This document shows, one piece after another, positions 1 to 8,528 of a DNA stretch of 27,051 nt. The DNA is taken from contig JARROD010000007.1 of NCBI GenBank assembly GCA_037384225.1, forward strand, positions 1-27,051, written 5' to 3'. Every line of letters begins with the position of its first letter. Positions within the stretch are counted from its first letter, which is position 1. The DNA comes from JARROD01 sp037384225 (GTDB lineage: Bacteria; Pseudomonadota; Gammaproteobacteria; Pseudomonadales; Cellvibrionaceae). The position numbers and the translations under genes are program-made. The notes below the pieces were generated by a model. The model worked only from the letters and a program-made list of their open reading frames with translations. It was not told the origin of the DNA and ran no database searches.

Positions 1-19
1 CAATGCAATAGGTCAATGT

Positions 20-517
20 TCATTCAGCGGCTGTCATCGCGCTGGGCCGCCAGCACGCTCCCGTGGGTCGCGTTTCGCCAGGGGCGATATAGCGCTCATA
101 ATAGGCGCAGGAAAGCGTGTAGTAGTCGGCATCAATGGCGTCCCTGATCGACGTCAGCGGTTCCATGGCCCAGGCCGGCAGGAGCGTGAACCCGTAGCTG
201 CCGGGATCGTCGATCTGGCTGGCACCGGCACGCAGCAGGTCGTGAATCCAGCAATCGGGATTTTGATCCGGATTAAAACGAATTTGCTGGTGGCGAATCT
301 GATCCCCCAGCAGCTTCGCGTCCACCACTTCGACTTTGCTCTGTACAACCTGCACCAAAAAGGATTCAAGCCTTTGGGCCACAAGGACCCGCTGACTGTG
401 GGTGTAGGCGTTCCAGTCGATAACCTCGTGGGCGAAGCGTTTACAACCGCGGCAAACTTCATCGCCGATACCGGTTGAACAGACACCCACGCAGGGTGTG
501 CGTACAGGTTTAAACAT
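20..517 (-). CDS. DUF1289 domain protein
   Basis: A 165-residue protein whose N-terminus fits the DUF1289 family: TPCVGVC near residues 7-13 and CRGCKRF near 22-28. This gives a four-cysteine pattern (C9, C13, C22, C25) followed by the typical E-x-x-x-W segment (EVIDW). The cysteine spacing suggests a metal or Fe-S site, but the family function is not established. Many DUF1289 proteins are only 50-90 residues. This one has about 100 further residues, including CWIHDLL and ADYYTLSCAYYERY, which I do not recognise. The ATG is the only sensible start because it sits just before the conserved cysteines; no strong Shine-Dalgarno sequence precedes it. The gene is divergent from acnB, and the intervening region holds an R1 repeat. 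It could be a fusion of DUF1289 with an uncharacterised domain. Confidence 0.8.
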   Translation of the reverse strand: MFKPVRTPCVGVCSTGIGDEVCRGCKRFAHEVIDWNAYTHSQRVLVAQRLESFLVQVVQSKVEVVDAKLLGDQIRHQQIRFNPDQNPDCWIHDLLRAGASQIDDPGSYGFTLLPAWAMEPLTSIRDAIDADYYTLSCAYYERYIAPGETRPTGACWRPSAMTAAE

Positions 518-640
518 AAAAAATCACAGTAATCGCAGTAGGCCATTGTGGTCAGACATAGTGAAATCCATTAATGTGCAGTCCGACAATCGCTGCGCAT
601 GATAGCGCATTGTTTTCAAGCCACCAATTAAACCACCGTG

Positions 641-709
641 TCTGGGCCAACTACCCCCGGATGGCCGCCGGATCGAAGGCACAAATACCCCGGGTTATTG
701 AGAAGTTAC
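641..709 (-). repeat. R1 intergenic repeat, copy A
   Basis: Read on the minus strand it begins with the family terminus GTAACTTCTCAATAACCC, then the left interior module CTTCGATCCGGCGGCCATCC, then a right module (GGTAGTTGGCCC) matching copy D. The far terminal repeat is missing, so the copy looks truncated at that end. It lies between the DUF1289 gene and the acnB promoter. Confidence 0.8.
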
Positions 710-746
710 CCCAGTTGCACCCTAAGTTGTTGATTTTACATTAAAC

Positions 747-776
747 TTAACAGAGCCCACCTTATTCGTGTATAAT
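747..776 (+). promoter_or_regulatory. Putative sigma-70 promoter of acnB
   Basis: TTAACA (747-752) is followed after 18 bases by a perfect TATAAT (771-776). Transcription starting near 783 would give a leader of about 155 bases before the acnB GTG. The leader holds a GC-rich segment (about 891-917) able to fold. No other good promoter is seen before acnB. Confidence 0.6.
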
Positions 777-938
777 TTCGCGCCCCGTCGAATCCGCAAG
801 AGCAATACAGAAAAGAAACCCACTCGACGCGCACTCGAAGAGAGCACTGAGTACAGAGAGAGAATTGCCGCTGTACAGAGAATCACTGGAGCCCGGCCGC
901 GTACGGTACGGGCCCCCTAGACTTAGAGGACATCAACC

Positions 939-3554
939 GTGCTTGAAGCTTACCGTAAACATGTGGAAGAACGCGCAGTTCTGGGCGTTCCCCCCAAACC
1001 CCTGAATGCCGAACAGGTGGCCGGGTTGGTCGAATTGCTGAAAAATCCACCCGCCGGCGAAGAAGAAACACTCCTGGACCTGATCAGCAACCGCGTCCCC
1101 CCCGGTGTCGATGAAGCAGCCTATGTAAAAGCCGGGTTCCTCAGCGCTCTCGTCAAAGGCGAAACCACCTGCCCGATTATCGATAAGCAACTGGCCGTTA
1201 CACTGCTGGGCAATATGCACGGCGGCTACAATATCGAGCCTCTCATCCAGCTTCTGGACAACACCGAACTGGGCGCCCTCGCCGCGGCCGAACTCAAACA
1301 CACGCTACTGGTATTTGACGCCTTTCACGATGTCGCCGAAAAAGCCAAGGCCGGCAACGCCAACGCCCAGGCCGTGCTCGAATCCTGGGCCGCGGGCGAG
1401 TGGTTCACCCAGCGCAACAAGGTTCCCGAAAGCATCAAGGTCACCGTCTTCAAGGTCACCGGTGAAACCAACACCGATGACCTCTCCCCGGCCCAGGACG
1501 CCTGGTCCCGCCCCGATATCCCCCTGCACGCCAACGCCATGTACAAAATGGAGCGCGATGGACTGACCCCCGACAATCCCGGCGATATCGGCCCTTTGAA
1601 GCAGATCGCGGCGATCAAGGACAAGGGGCTTCCCGTCGCCTTTGTCGGCGACGTCGTCGGCACAGGTTCCTCGCGCAAATCAGCCACCAACTCGGTGCTG
1701 TGGTTTTTCGGCGACGAGGTGCCCGGTGTTCCCAACAAGCACGCCGGCGGCATCTGCATCGGCGGCAAGGTGGCCCCCATTTTCTACAATACGATGAAAG
1801 ATGCCGGCGCACTGGTATTCGAAGCACCGGTGGAGCGGTTGAATATGGGCGATGTGATTGAAGTTCGCCCCTACGACGGCAAGATACTCGCCGAAGACGG
1901 CACCGTGCTGAGCGAGTTCAGAGTCACCTCCGATGTGCTGTTCGACGAGGTTCAGGCCGGCGGCCGCATCCCCCTGATCATCGGCCGCGGGTTGACTGAA
2001 AAAGCCCGCGAAACGCTGGGCCTGGGTGCCTCAGACTTGTTCCGCAAACCCGAGCAACCCGCCGATAGCGGCAAGGGTTACAGCCTGGCACAGAAAATGG
2101 TCGGCCGCGCCTGCGGTGTCGAGGGCGTACGCCCGGGCACCTACTGCGAGCCCAGAATGACCACGGTCGGCTCCCAGGACACCACCGGCCCCATGACCCG
2201 CGATGAGCTCAAAGATCTCGCCTGCCTGGGCTTCTCCGCCGATCTCACCATGCAGTCTTTTTGCCATACCGCCGCCTATCCCAAGCCTGTGGATATCGAG
2301 ACCCAGCACACACTGCCCGATTTTATTATGAACCGCGGCGGCGTAGCCCTGCGCCCCGGGGACGGCATTATCCACAGCTGGCTCAACCGCATGCTGCTGC
2401 CCGACAGCGTCGGCACCGGCGGCGATTCCCACACCCGTTTTCCAATCGGGATCTCTTTCCCCGCCGGCTCCGGTCTGGTGGCCTTTGCCGCCGCCACCGG
2501 CGTGATGCCGCTGGATATGCCCGAATCCGTTCTGGTTCGCTTTAAAGGTCAGATGCAACCGGGCATTACGCTGAGGGATCTGGTTCACGCCATCCCCTAC
2601 TACGCCATCGAGCAGGGCCTGTTGACCGTGGAGAAGAAAGGTAAGAAAAACATCTTCTCAGGGCGAATCCTGGAAATTGAAGGCCTGCCGGATCTGAAGG
2701 TGGAGCAGGCGTTCGAACTCTCCGACGCCTCCGCCGAGCGCTCTGCCGCCGGCTGCACTATCAAACTTGATGAAGCCCCCATAAAAGAGTACCTGACCTC
2801 CAACGTCACTATGCTGCGCTGGATGATCGAGCAGGGTTACGGCGATGTGCGGACACTGGAGCGGCGCGCGCAGAATATGGAAAGCTGGCTGGAAAACCCG
2901 CAACTGCTGGAGGGCGATGCCGACGCGGAATACGCGGCGGTGATCGAAATCGATCTGGCGGAAATTAAGGAGCCTATTGTCTGTTGCCCCAATGACCCGG
3001 ATGACGCCAGGCTACTGTCGGACGTTCAGGGCGATAAGATCGATGAAGTGTTTATCGGCTCCTGTATGACCAATATCGGCCACTTCCGCGCCGCCGGTAA
3101 ACTGCTCGACGCCACCACCGATGAACTGTCAACTCGGCTGTGGCTGGCCCCTCCCACCAAGATGGACGCCCACCAGTTAATGGAGGAAGGGTTCTACAAT
3201 ATCTACGGCCGCAAGGGCGCTCGCACGGAAATGCCGGGCTGCTCACTGTGCATGGGCAACCAGGCCCGCGTCGCGCCCAAAGCGACCGTAGTCTCCACCT
3301 CCACCCGCAACTTTCCCAACCGCCTGGGCGCCGGCGCCAACGTTTACCTGGCATCGGCGGAACTGGCATCGGTGGCAGCCATTTTGGGCAAACTGCCGAC
3401 GCCCGCCGAGTATTTGCAGTACGCGCAAAATATCCAGACAATGGGCAGTGAGATCTACCGCTATCTGAATTTCAATGAGATAGAGGCTTATCAGAAAGCC
3501 GCCGGCGAAGGTAAAAAAATCGCCGCCATTGAAATCCAGGAAGTCGCGGTCTAA
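939..3554 (+). CDS. acnB: Aconitate hydratase B (bifunctional aconitase / 2-methylisocitrate dehydratase)
   Basis: AcnB converts citrate to isocitrate through cis-aconitate in the TCA cycle using a [4Fe-4S] cluster. In many proteobacteria it also hydrates 2-methyl-cis-aconitate. The 871 residues match the usual AcnB length (865 in E. coli) and resemble it throughout. The order is an N-terminal HEAT-like region (about 1-160, NPPAGEEE, NRVPPGVDEAAYVKAGFL), the swivel domain (about 165-375, VTGETNTDDLSPA, VGTGSSRKSATNS), then the catalytic core. Cluster cysteines are C709 (GSCMTN), C768 and C771 (PGCSLCMGNQAR). The start is GTG, supported by AGAGGA eight bases upstream and by alignment of LEAYRKHVEERA with the known N-terminus. 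A TTAACA/TATAAT promoter lies about 165 bases upstream and a hairpin terminator follows the stop, so the gene is probably monocistronic. Confidence 0.98.
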   Translation: MLEAYRKHVEERAVLGVPPKPLNAEQVAGLVELLKNPPAGEEETLLDLISNRVPPGVDEAAYVKAGFLSALVKGETTCPIIDKQLAVTLLGNMHGGYNIEPLIQLLDNTELGALAAAELKHTLLVFDAFHDVAEKAKAGNANAQAVLESWAAGEWFTQRNKVPESIKVTVFKVTGETNTDDLSPAQDAWSRPDIPLHANAMYKMERDGLTPDNPGDIGPLKQIAAIKDKGLPVAFVGDVVGTGSSRKSATNSVLWFFGDEVPGVPNKHAGGICIGGKVAPIFYNTMKDAGALVFEAPVERLNMGDVIEVRPYDGKILAEDGTVLSEFRVTSDVLFDEVQAGGRIPLIIGRGLTEKARETLGLGASDLFRKPEQPADSGKGYSLAQKMVGRACGVEGVRPGTYCEPRMTTVGSQDTTGPMTRDELKDLACLGFSADLTMQSFCHTAAYPKPVDIETQHTLPDFIMNRGGVALRPGDGIIHSWLNRMLLPDSVGTGGDSHTRFPIGISFPAGSGLVAFAAATGVMPLDMPESVLVRFKGQMQPGITLRDLVHAIPYYAIEQGLLTVEKKGKKNIFSGRILEIEGLPDLKVEQAFELSDASAERSAAGCTIKLDEAPIKEYLTSNVTMLRWMIEQGYGDVRTLERRAQNMESWLENPQLLEGDADAEYAAVIEIDLAEIKEPIVCCPNDPDDARLLSDVQGDKIDEVFIGSCMTNIGHFRAAGKLLDATTDELSTRLWLAPPTKMDAHQLMEEGFYNIYGRKGARTEMPGCSLCMGNQARVAPKATVVSTSTRNFPNRLGAGANVYLASAELASVAAILGKLPTPAEYLQYAQNIQTMGSEIYRYLNFNEIEAYQKAAGEGKKIAAIEIQEVAV

Positions 3555-3560
3555 GCAAAG

Positions 3561-3581
3561 AAACCGCCCGTGGGCGGTTTT
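3561..3581 (+). terminator. Rho-independent terminator of acnB
   Basis: An eight-base-pair stem (AAACCGCC / GGCGGTTT) with a four-base loop and TTTT begins 6 bases after the acnB stop. The complementary A-run on the left makes it potentially bidirectional. Its last base coincides with the stop codon of the convergent gene at 3581. Confidence 0.85.
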
Positions 3582-3976
3582 CAGGCGGCGGGATTGTAAT
3601 TCGCATGGGTGCGGGGAGTCATGCACTGAACGACCCGTCGCCCGCCCGCCAACTGATTTTTACCCTGGAGGGTGAACACATAATCCGGCTTGCGCACCCC
3701 CACCCGATCCCATAGGCTGTTGAGGGACTGGATAACCGCCGTAACAATCTGATCACAGGCGACATCGCCTTTAACAGCGGTCGCAATGGCGATCTCCAGT
3801 CGGTGCGCACCTACCTGCGCGACCCGATAAGCCGCGATCCCTTTGTGGCTGGAAACCATTTTTTCCCTGATCAGATCAGGGAAAATTTCTTTAAACACTC
3901 CATCCAATTGCGCAAGCCGCAAAATATCATCACATTCCACTTTCCAGTTTTTTACACTGTTCATTATTTTTTTCAT
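3581..3976 (-). CDS. Hypothetical protein, convergent with acnB
   Basis: A 131-residue protein I do not recognise. It has no obvious signal peptide or membrane segment. The sequence looks genuine: a mixed helical N-terminal half (VKNWKVECDDILRLAQ, FKEIFPDLIREKM), a central conserved-looking AYRVAQVGAHRLEIAIATA, then DYVFTLQGKNQLAGGRRVVQCM. The stop codon touches the acnB terminator, which would serve both transcripts. The ATG at 3976 has a G-rich stretch (GGGGGT) about 10 bases upstream. An alternative ATG four codons in has no ribosome site. The opposite strand also has a 91-codon open frame here, with a less protein-like composition. Function unknown; being a real gene is likely but not certain. 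Confidence 0.55.
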   Translation of the reverse strand: MKKIMNSVKNWKVECDDILRLAQLDGVFKEIFPDLIREKMVSSHKGIAAYRVAQVGAHRLEIAIATAVKGDVACDQIVTAVIQSLNSLWDRVGVRKPDYVFTLQGKNQLAGGRRVVQCMTPRTHANYNPAA

Positions 3977-4216
3977 ACCACGCTGACCCCCGGAGCAATC
4001 GAGGAGATTGTCGTCCCGGGCAAAGTTTCTGTTAACTATTTTTACCCGGAAAGTACTGACTTACACGAAATTATTTAGCGCCCATACCAACGGCGCATTC
4101 GCAGTATAAATTTTGAAAGAGAAAACTTTTTTACGGAAGGGGATTGCTCACAAAAATGTGCAATTTCTAAACAAACTGACGTGTTTGCTAACGGGATCTC
4201 GCGGTGACTGGAGACT

Positions 4217-5278
4217 TCATTCTTGCGTGTAGGAATTACTTCCGGTGTAAGACTTACCAGCCGGTTCCGTAACACGATCACTGGCAACGGTCGCAGAATC
4301 ATCGCCGCTGTCCTCATCAAAGCGGTTAACATCGGACTCTCCAATACCAGTCTCTCCAATACCGGTCTCTCCAATACCAGTCTCTCCAATACCAGTCTCG
4401 ACAATCCCGTCATCGGTTGCCGGTTCAGAGGTTCTGGAAGCAGGTTCCCCCTCTTTGGTAAAGTAACGCTCAACCAGTTCCCCGACATTGAGCACTCTGG
4501 ACTTTTCCCGGTTGCTATTCAGCCCTTTGTACCCAATTTCACTTCTGGCCGTGCGCTGGTCGTTAGCCATGCCGTAACCCATTACCACCTCGTCCTCCAG
4601 GGTTGCGTAGGGAACATCGACCGCTGCTCGATCTTCGCCGCCACTGTCTCGGTTACTTTCGCGCTCAGGGTTCGCCACCAGACATTCGCCAATACGCCTC
4701 GCCAGCAGCACCGACGCGGTCTGAAACACAATCAAGGCCAGTAACAGCATCAACAGTTGTAACTTTTCATCCAGCAGCGCCAACAGGCTCGGTTTGTTAG
4801 CGATGATGCGCTCCAGTTCTTTCTGCGCCACTGTAAAACTGGCCTTATTGTCTTCGATATTGCCCAGCCAACCACTGCGGGTCGCACTGTTTTCCACGGA
4901 CTGCATCCAGTTTTTCCTGTAGGAATCCACTTCCCGCTGCTTCGAGGCCATTTGTAGTTCCCAGGCATCCACCCGTCCGAGATGGGTTTGAATCTCCTTG
5001 ATCAGCGGCATCCCCTTTTGCATCAAAGCGCCCAATAAACTCATCAGAGTGGCGATAACGGCAATACACACCAGCCCCACCAAAGCGCGTTGACCTTGGG
5101 CCGATTTTGTCTGCACCCACAGCCACAACGCCAGCGCCTCCAGCGTAATCGACCATACCGGACCAATGCCCGTACCAACAACACTGCCCCAGAATTTAAT
5201 TGCATGCCACTGCAGTACAATAGTGGTGCCCGTCAAAATCAATGCGGGCATAAAGGCACCCATATACCGGTTAACCAT
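4217..5278 (-). CDS. Multi-pass membrane protein with coiled coil and ETGIG repeat tail
   Basis: An unrecognised 353-residue protein. Hydrophobic segments lie at about residues 8-26, 36-56, 63-84 and 173-194, giving four likely membrane passes. Between the third and fourth is a charged, probably helical segment (about 92-168, e.g. WELQMASKQREVDSYRKNWM). After residue 200 follows a 150-residue polar, acidic tail with NVGELVERYFTKEGEP and then a tandem ETGIG repeat (about residues 293-314). The ending is rich in S, T, D and E and looks disordered. The ATG at 5278 is weakly supported because AGAGG lies 14 bases upstream; later methionines at residues 6 and 10 are alternatives. The neighbours (an unknown gene and a patatin phospholipase) do not reveal a role. 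An inner-membrane scaffold or sensor is possible but is only a guess. Confidence 0.7.
   Translation of the reverse strand: MVNRYMGAFMPALILTGTTIVLQWHAIKFWGSVVGTGIGPVWSITLEALALWLWVQTKSAQGQRALVGLVCIAVIATLMSLLGALMQKGMPLIKEIQTHLGRVDAWELQMASKQREVDSYRKNWMQSVENSATRSGWLGNIEDNKASFTVAQKELERIIANKPSLLALLDEKLQLLMLLLALIVFQTASVLLARRIGECLVANPERESNRDSGGEDRAAVDVPYATLEDEVVMGYGMANDQRTARSEIGYKGLNSNREKSRVLNVGELVERYFTKEGEPASRTSEPATDDGIVETGIGETGIGETGIGETGIGESDVNRFDEDSGDDSATVASDRVTEPAGKSYTGSNSYTQE
4337..4396. repeat. 15-bp tandem repeat, four copies, in coding DNA
   Basis: Four consecutive copies of CTCTCCAATACCAGT, one with a single A-to-G change, then a degenerate fifth (CTCGACAATCCCGT). The unit is in frame and encodes ETGIG on the minus strand, so copy number can vary without a frameshift. 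Confidence 0.9.
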
Positions 5279-5438
5279 CGACTGTATGTCAACCTCTTTG
5301 TTATCGCCCTACGGGGGAAAAGTAGGGGTAAAATTCTAGTAGACTACCATCAAATACGGCGTCCCACCGGCATACCTGCCTATATTACGCAGCAAAATCA
5401 AACCCAGTTAACATTTTTAACGGTTTCAGCTATTGAAA

Positions 5439-6626
5439 TCATTCCTCAAAAAATTGGCAGATCGCATCCCGCTCCCACATCGCATCCTGGTAACCGAGGT
5501 CGATCAGTTCATTACAGAAGGTTTTGGCAAACAGCAGATAACTGGCGGCAGCGGCGCCACCGCCGCTGGCAGTCGCCCCGGTGGCGCGCAGAAACAACCG
5601 CAGGTTTTTGGGCAGGTAGCGGATTTTTCGCCCGGCGATTTTATCCAGTTCTTTGGACGGAGAAATAACCAGTGTTTTTACCGGCCTTAACGGCATCCCG
5701 GCGGCTTCAAGCAGTTCATCGGGAATCAGGTTCAGCAGAGAATTGACACGCTCCAGATGTTCGAGATCGCCTTCGAGACTATCGATAAAGGCACTGTTTA
5801 GCATTTGGCCGATAATCTGCGCCATGGAGGGCGAGTGCTTGGGCGGCAAATGTTTTTTACCCCAGTGGGCCGGATTGCGATTGCCGCTCACCCCAATCAC
5901 AAAAACTTTGTTGGCGCCCAGGTGCAGCGCTGGGCTGATCGGCGCCAATTGACGCATAGCGCCATCGCCATAATACTCCCGGCCTATCCACACGGTGGGA
6001 AAAATACTGGGAATAGCCGAGGAGGCCGCCAAATGCTCGACACCGAGTCGGGTAGCAACCCCTACCCGGCGCGATCGCCGCCAACTCTGCAAATCTGAGT
6101 GCCCCTGAAAAAAGCTCACTGTTTCACCGCTGGTATAGCCCAGGGCTGTGACACACACAGCCTCCAGATCGCCGGCGGCAATCGCCTTGTCGATATTATC
6201 GAAGCTGATGTTTTTGCGAATAAACGCTCGCAGCGGGGAGTTGTCCAGCAAGGCGATCGGCGTTCGGCCTACCCCCTGGTTGAACAGCGATGCGCCCAAG
6301 CGCGCAATCCCCTTTCCCAGATCGCGCCAGCCGGTGCGAAATACCTGGTCGATGGCGATATTGCGCCAGATTCCGTTGAGGTCTGACACCGCTTCATTAA
6401 AACTTCCCGCGTGGGTGGCGATGGCCAGTGCGTTGATAGCACCGGCGGAAGTACCGCAGATGATGGGAAACGGATTGTGGGCCGATGGCGGCAGAATTTC
6501 GTTGAGGGCAGTCAGTACGCCCACCTGGTAGGCGGCTCGAGCGCCGCCGCCCGAGAGAATCAATGCGTTTTTGGATGCGGGCCTGGATGTCTCTGTTTTT
6601 GTTCCGGCTTTCTCTACCTGAGCCAT
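5439..6626 (-). CDS. Patatin-like phospholipase (RssA-type)
   Basis: A serine lipid acyl hydrolase of the patatin fold. The oxyanion loop is LSGGGARAAYQVGVL (about residues 24-38), the nucleophile is S60 in GTSAG, and the catalytic aspartate is D221 in DGA; together they form the Ser-Asp dyad. Length is 395 residues. The C-terminal part (KTLVISPSKELDKIAGRKIR, then a Gly/Ala-rich ATGATASGGGAAAASYLL) resembles bacterial patatin-like proteins with an N-terminal catalytic domain. No signal peptide is evident, so the likely site is cytosol or membrane face. It would release fatty acids from phospholipid or neutral lipid. Position directly downstream of fadD on the same strand fits feeding fatty acids into CoA activation. 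An R2 inverted repeat lies between the two genes, so joint transcription is uncertain. The ATG at 6626 has only a weak ribosome site. Confidence 0.93.
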   Translation of the reverse strand: MAQVEKAGTKTETSRPASKNALILSGGGARAAYQVGVLTALNEILPPSAHNPFPIICGTSAGAINALAIATHAGSFNEAVSDLNGIWRNIAIDQVFRTGWRDLGKGIARLGASLFNQGVGRTPIALLDNSPLRAFIRKNISFDNIDKAIAAGDLEAVCVTALGYTSGETVSFFQGHSDLQSWRRSRRVGVATRLGVEHLAASSAIPSIFPTVWIGREYYGDGAMRQLAPISPALHLGANKVFVIGVSGNRNPAHWGKKHLPPKHSPSMAQIIGQMLNSAFIDSLEGDLEHLERVNSLLNLIPDELLEAAGMPLRPVKTLVISPSKELDKIAGRKIRYLPKNLRLFLRATGATASGGGAAAASYLLFAKTFCNELIDLGYQDAMWERDAICQFFEE

Positions 6627-6687
6627 TTAATGTATTCGTCCCCATAACACTGCGTAGGGCCGAAACTATACCAGACACGGAATAGTT

Positions 6688-6771
6688 TACCCCATCGTTG
6701 CATAAATTTTCGAGCTCAGACGTTATTAGCGCGGTATTTTCAGCGTCCAAAATTTATGCAACGATGGGGTA
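6688..6771. repeat. R2 element: 84-bp near-perfect inverted repeat
   Basis: The arms TACCCCATCGTTGCATAAAT (extended by TTT) and its exact reverse complement are 23 bp each, separated by a 38-base centre. The element is bounded by TA on both sides. It occupies most of the gap between fadD and the patatin gene and ends 4 bases from the fadD stop. The RNA would form a very stable hairpin but has no U-tract. It could be a small non-autonomous transposable element or an RNA-stabilising structure. Confidence 0.9.
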
Positions 6772-6775
6772 TAAC

Positions 6776-8401
6776 TTACGCCGCTGAAGCCGTTTGCTTT
6801 TCCTTTAGTTCCCGGCGCAGAATTTTCCCGACATTGGACTTCGGTAACTCGTCTCTAAATTCAATATAACGGGGTACTTTGTAAGCAGTCAGCTGTGTGC
6901 GACAATACTGGCGCAGTTCTTCCGCTGTTAAGCTTTTATCGGTCGTCACCACGTACAGTTTCACCACCTCACCGATCCTCTCATCCTCAACGCCGATGGC
7001 GGCGGCCTCCAATACCTGAGGGTGCTGGCACACGACATCTTCAACTTCATTGGGGTAGACATTAAAGCCGGAGACAATGATCATGTCTTTCTTACGGTCG
7101 ACGATTCGCAGGTAACCGTCTTCCTGCAACAGCGCCATGTCTCCGGTCTTTAACCAACCGTCCTTACTCAGTACTTCGGCGGTGGCGTCCGGTCGCTGCC
7201 AGTAGCCTTTCATTACCTGGGGGCCGCGCACACAGAGCTCACCGGAGGTACCGACGGGAAGTGAATTGCCCTGTTCATCGATAATTTTCAACTCGGTTTC
7301 CGGGAGTGGGGTACCCACGGTGCCACGCTGAATCCTGTCCGGGTGATTGGAGCTGACTACCGGTGAGGTTTCCGTCAGTCCGTAGCCTTCGCTAGGCTCA
7401 TGGCCGGTGACTTCCTTCCAGTTTCGTGCGGTATCTTCAGTCAATGCCATGCCGCCCGAAGTGGTTGTCTTCAGGCGGCTGAAATCGAGTGATCGGAATT
7501 TGGGGCTGCGTGCCAATGCGTTAAACAAGGTGTTGATCCCGACAAACCCCGTGATCGGAACGCCCTTTATTGCTCTGATTAAACTGGCAATATCGCGCGG
7601 GTTAGGAATCAAAATGTTGTGATTTCCCAATCCTACCATGCCGACGCAATGAAAATTGAACGCGTAGATATGATAGAGAGGCAGAGGCGCGACATAGGTA
7701 TCGGCCGCTTCTTTAAATTTGCCCGCGATATGCAATTTAATCTGTTCAAAGTTCGACACCTGGTTGCGGTGTGTGAGCATCGCCCCCTTGGCGACGCCGG
7801 TGGTACCGCCGGTGTATTGCAGCAACACCACATCGTCGGGGTCGGCTTTGGGCGTGGTGTAGGCACCCGAGGCCCCCTGTTTCAAGGTGTCGTTGAAACG
7901 GATCTGACGACGAAAGCTAACGTCGGGCAGCATCTTTTTTATATACTTTACGATACTGTTGATGAGGATGCGCTTGAGCGGGGAGTGTAAATCGGCTATC
8001 TCGGTGACAATCACTTGCTCGATGCCGGTCTCATCGACCACTTTTGCCAGCGAATCGGCGATATTGGCGAGCACCACGATCGCCTTTGCCCCGGAGTCAT
8101 TCAATTGGTGCTTCAACTCCCGCGCGGTGTAAAGCGGGTTGGTATTGACCACGATCAAACCGGCGCGAAGCGCCCCGTACAGGGCTACCGGGTACTGTAA
8201 AATGTTCGGCAACTGCAGGGCGATACGATCGCCGGGTTGCAATGTTGTCTGCGTTTGCAGGTAGCAGGCAAACCGGGCACTCAAGCGGTCCAGGTCGGCG
8301 AAGGTCAAGGTTTGCTTCATGCACGTAAATGCGGGTTTATCAGTGTACTTTTTGAAAGCCTCTTCCACAAGATCTACAAGAGTGCGATTGTTATTTAACA
8401 C
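6776..8401 (-). CDS. fadD: Long-chain fatty acid--CoA ligase
   Basis: Activates long-chain fatty acids to acyl-CoA with ATP, via an acyl-adenylate, at the inner membrane face; this is the entry to beta-oxidation. The sequence follows E. coli FadD closely along its length. The phosphate-binding loop YTGGTTGVAKG is near residues 196-206, followed by PLYHI, GYGLTE, then VDRKKDMIIVSGFNVYPNE (FACS signature region) and the C-terminal SNVGKILRREL with the adenylation lysine. I place the start at a GTG (MLNNNRTLVDL, 541 residues) because GGAGGA stands nine bases before it; the frame stays open to a TTG at 8422. A hairpin terminator about 45 bases upstream separates it from the SCP2/acyl-CoA dehydrogenase genes, so it should have its own promoter. 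No certain -35/-10 pair was found. Confidence 0.96.
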   Translation of the reverse strand: MLNNNRTLVDLVEEAFKKYTDKPAFTCMKQTLTFADLDRLSARFACYLQTQTTLQPGDRIALQLPNILQYPVALYGALRAGLIVVNTNPLYTARELKHQLNDSGAKAIVVLANIADSLAKVVDETGIEQVIVTEIADLHSPLKRILINSIVKYIKKMLPDVSFRRQIRFNDTLKQGASGAYTTPKADPDDVVLLQYTGGTTGVAKGAMLTHRNQVSNFEQIKLHIAGKFKEAADTYVAPLPLYHIYAFNFHCVGMVGLGNHNILIPNPRDIASLIRAIKGVPITGFVGINTLFNALARSPKFRSLDFSRLKTTTSGGMALTEDTARNWKEVTGHEPSEGYGLTETSPVVSSNHPDRIQRGTVGTPLPETELKIIDEQGNSLPVGTSGELCVRGPQVMKGYWQRPDATAEVLSKDGWLKTGDMALLQEDGYLRIVDRKKDMIIVSGFNVYPNEVEDVVCQHPQVLEAAAIGVEDERIGEVVKLYVVTTDKSLTAEELRQYCRTQLTAYKVPRYIEFRDELPKSNVGKILRRELKEKQTASAA

Positions 8402-8444
8402 AGACAACTTTCCTCCACACAACTATATAATTATTAAAATGTTG

Positions 8445-8478
8445 AAAAAAACACCGCCACGGATGTGGCGGTGTTTTT
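8445..8478 (-). terminator. Strong hairpin terminator after the SCP2 gene
   Basis: A ten-base-pair GC-rich stem (ACACCGCCAC / GTGGCGGTGT), four-base loop, flanked by A-runs on the left and T-runs on the right. It works on paper in both directions. For the minus-strand transcript it closes the acyl-CoA dehydrogenase-SCP2 unit before fadD. Confidence 0.9.
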
Positions 8479-8528
8479 ATGGGATCACTCGAATTTCGAT
8501 TGCGGTATGCTGTTCACATTGACAGCAC

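Noticed and set aside
3803..4078. 91-codon plus-strand frame overlapping the hypothetical gene at 3581-3976
   Set aside because: One of the two strands must be preferred. The minus-strand protein is longer, fits the terminator, and has a more natural composition. Kept only as a small doubt.
4337..4396. Regularly repeated 15-bp units as a possible CRISPR array
   Set aside because: Units are contiguous without spacers and in frame within a coding region, so it is a coding tandem repeat.
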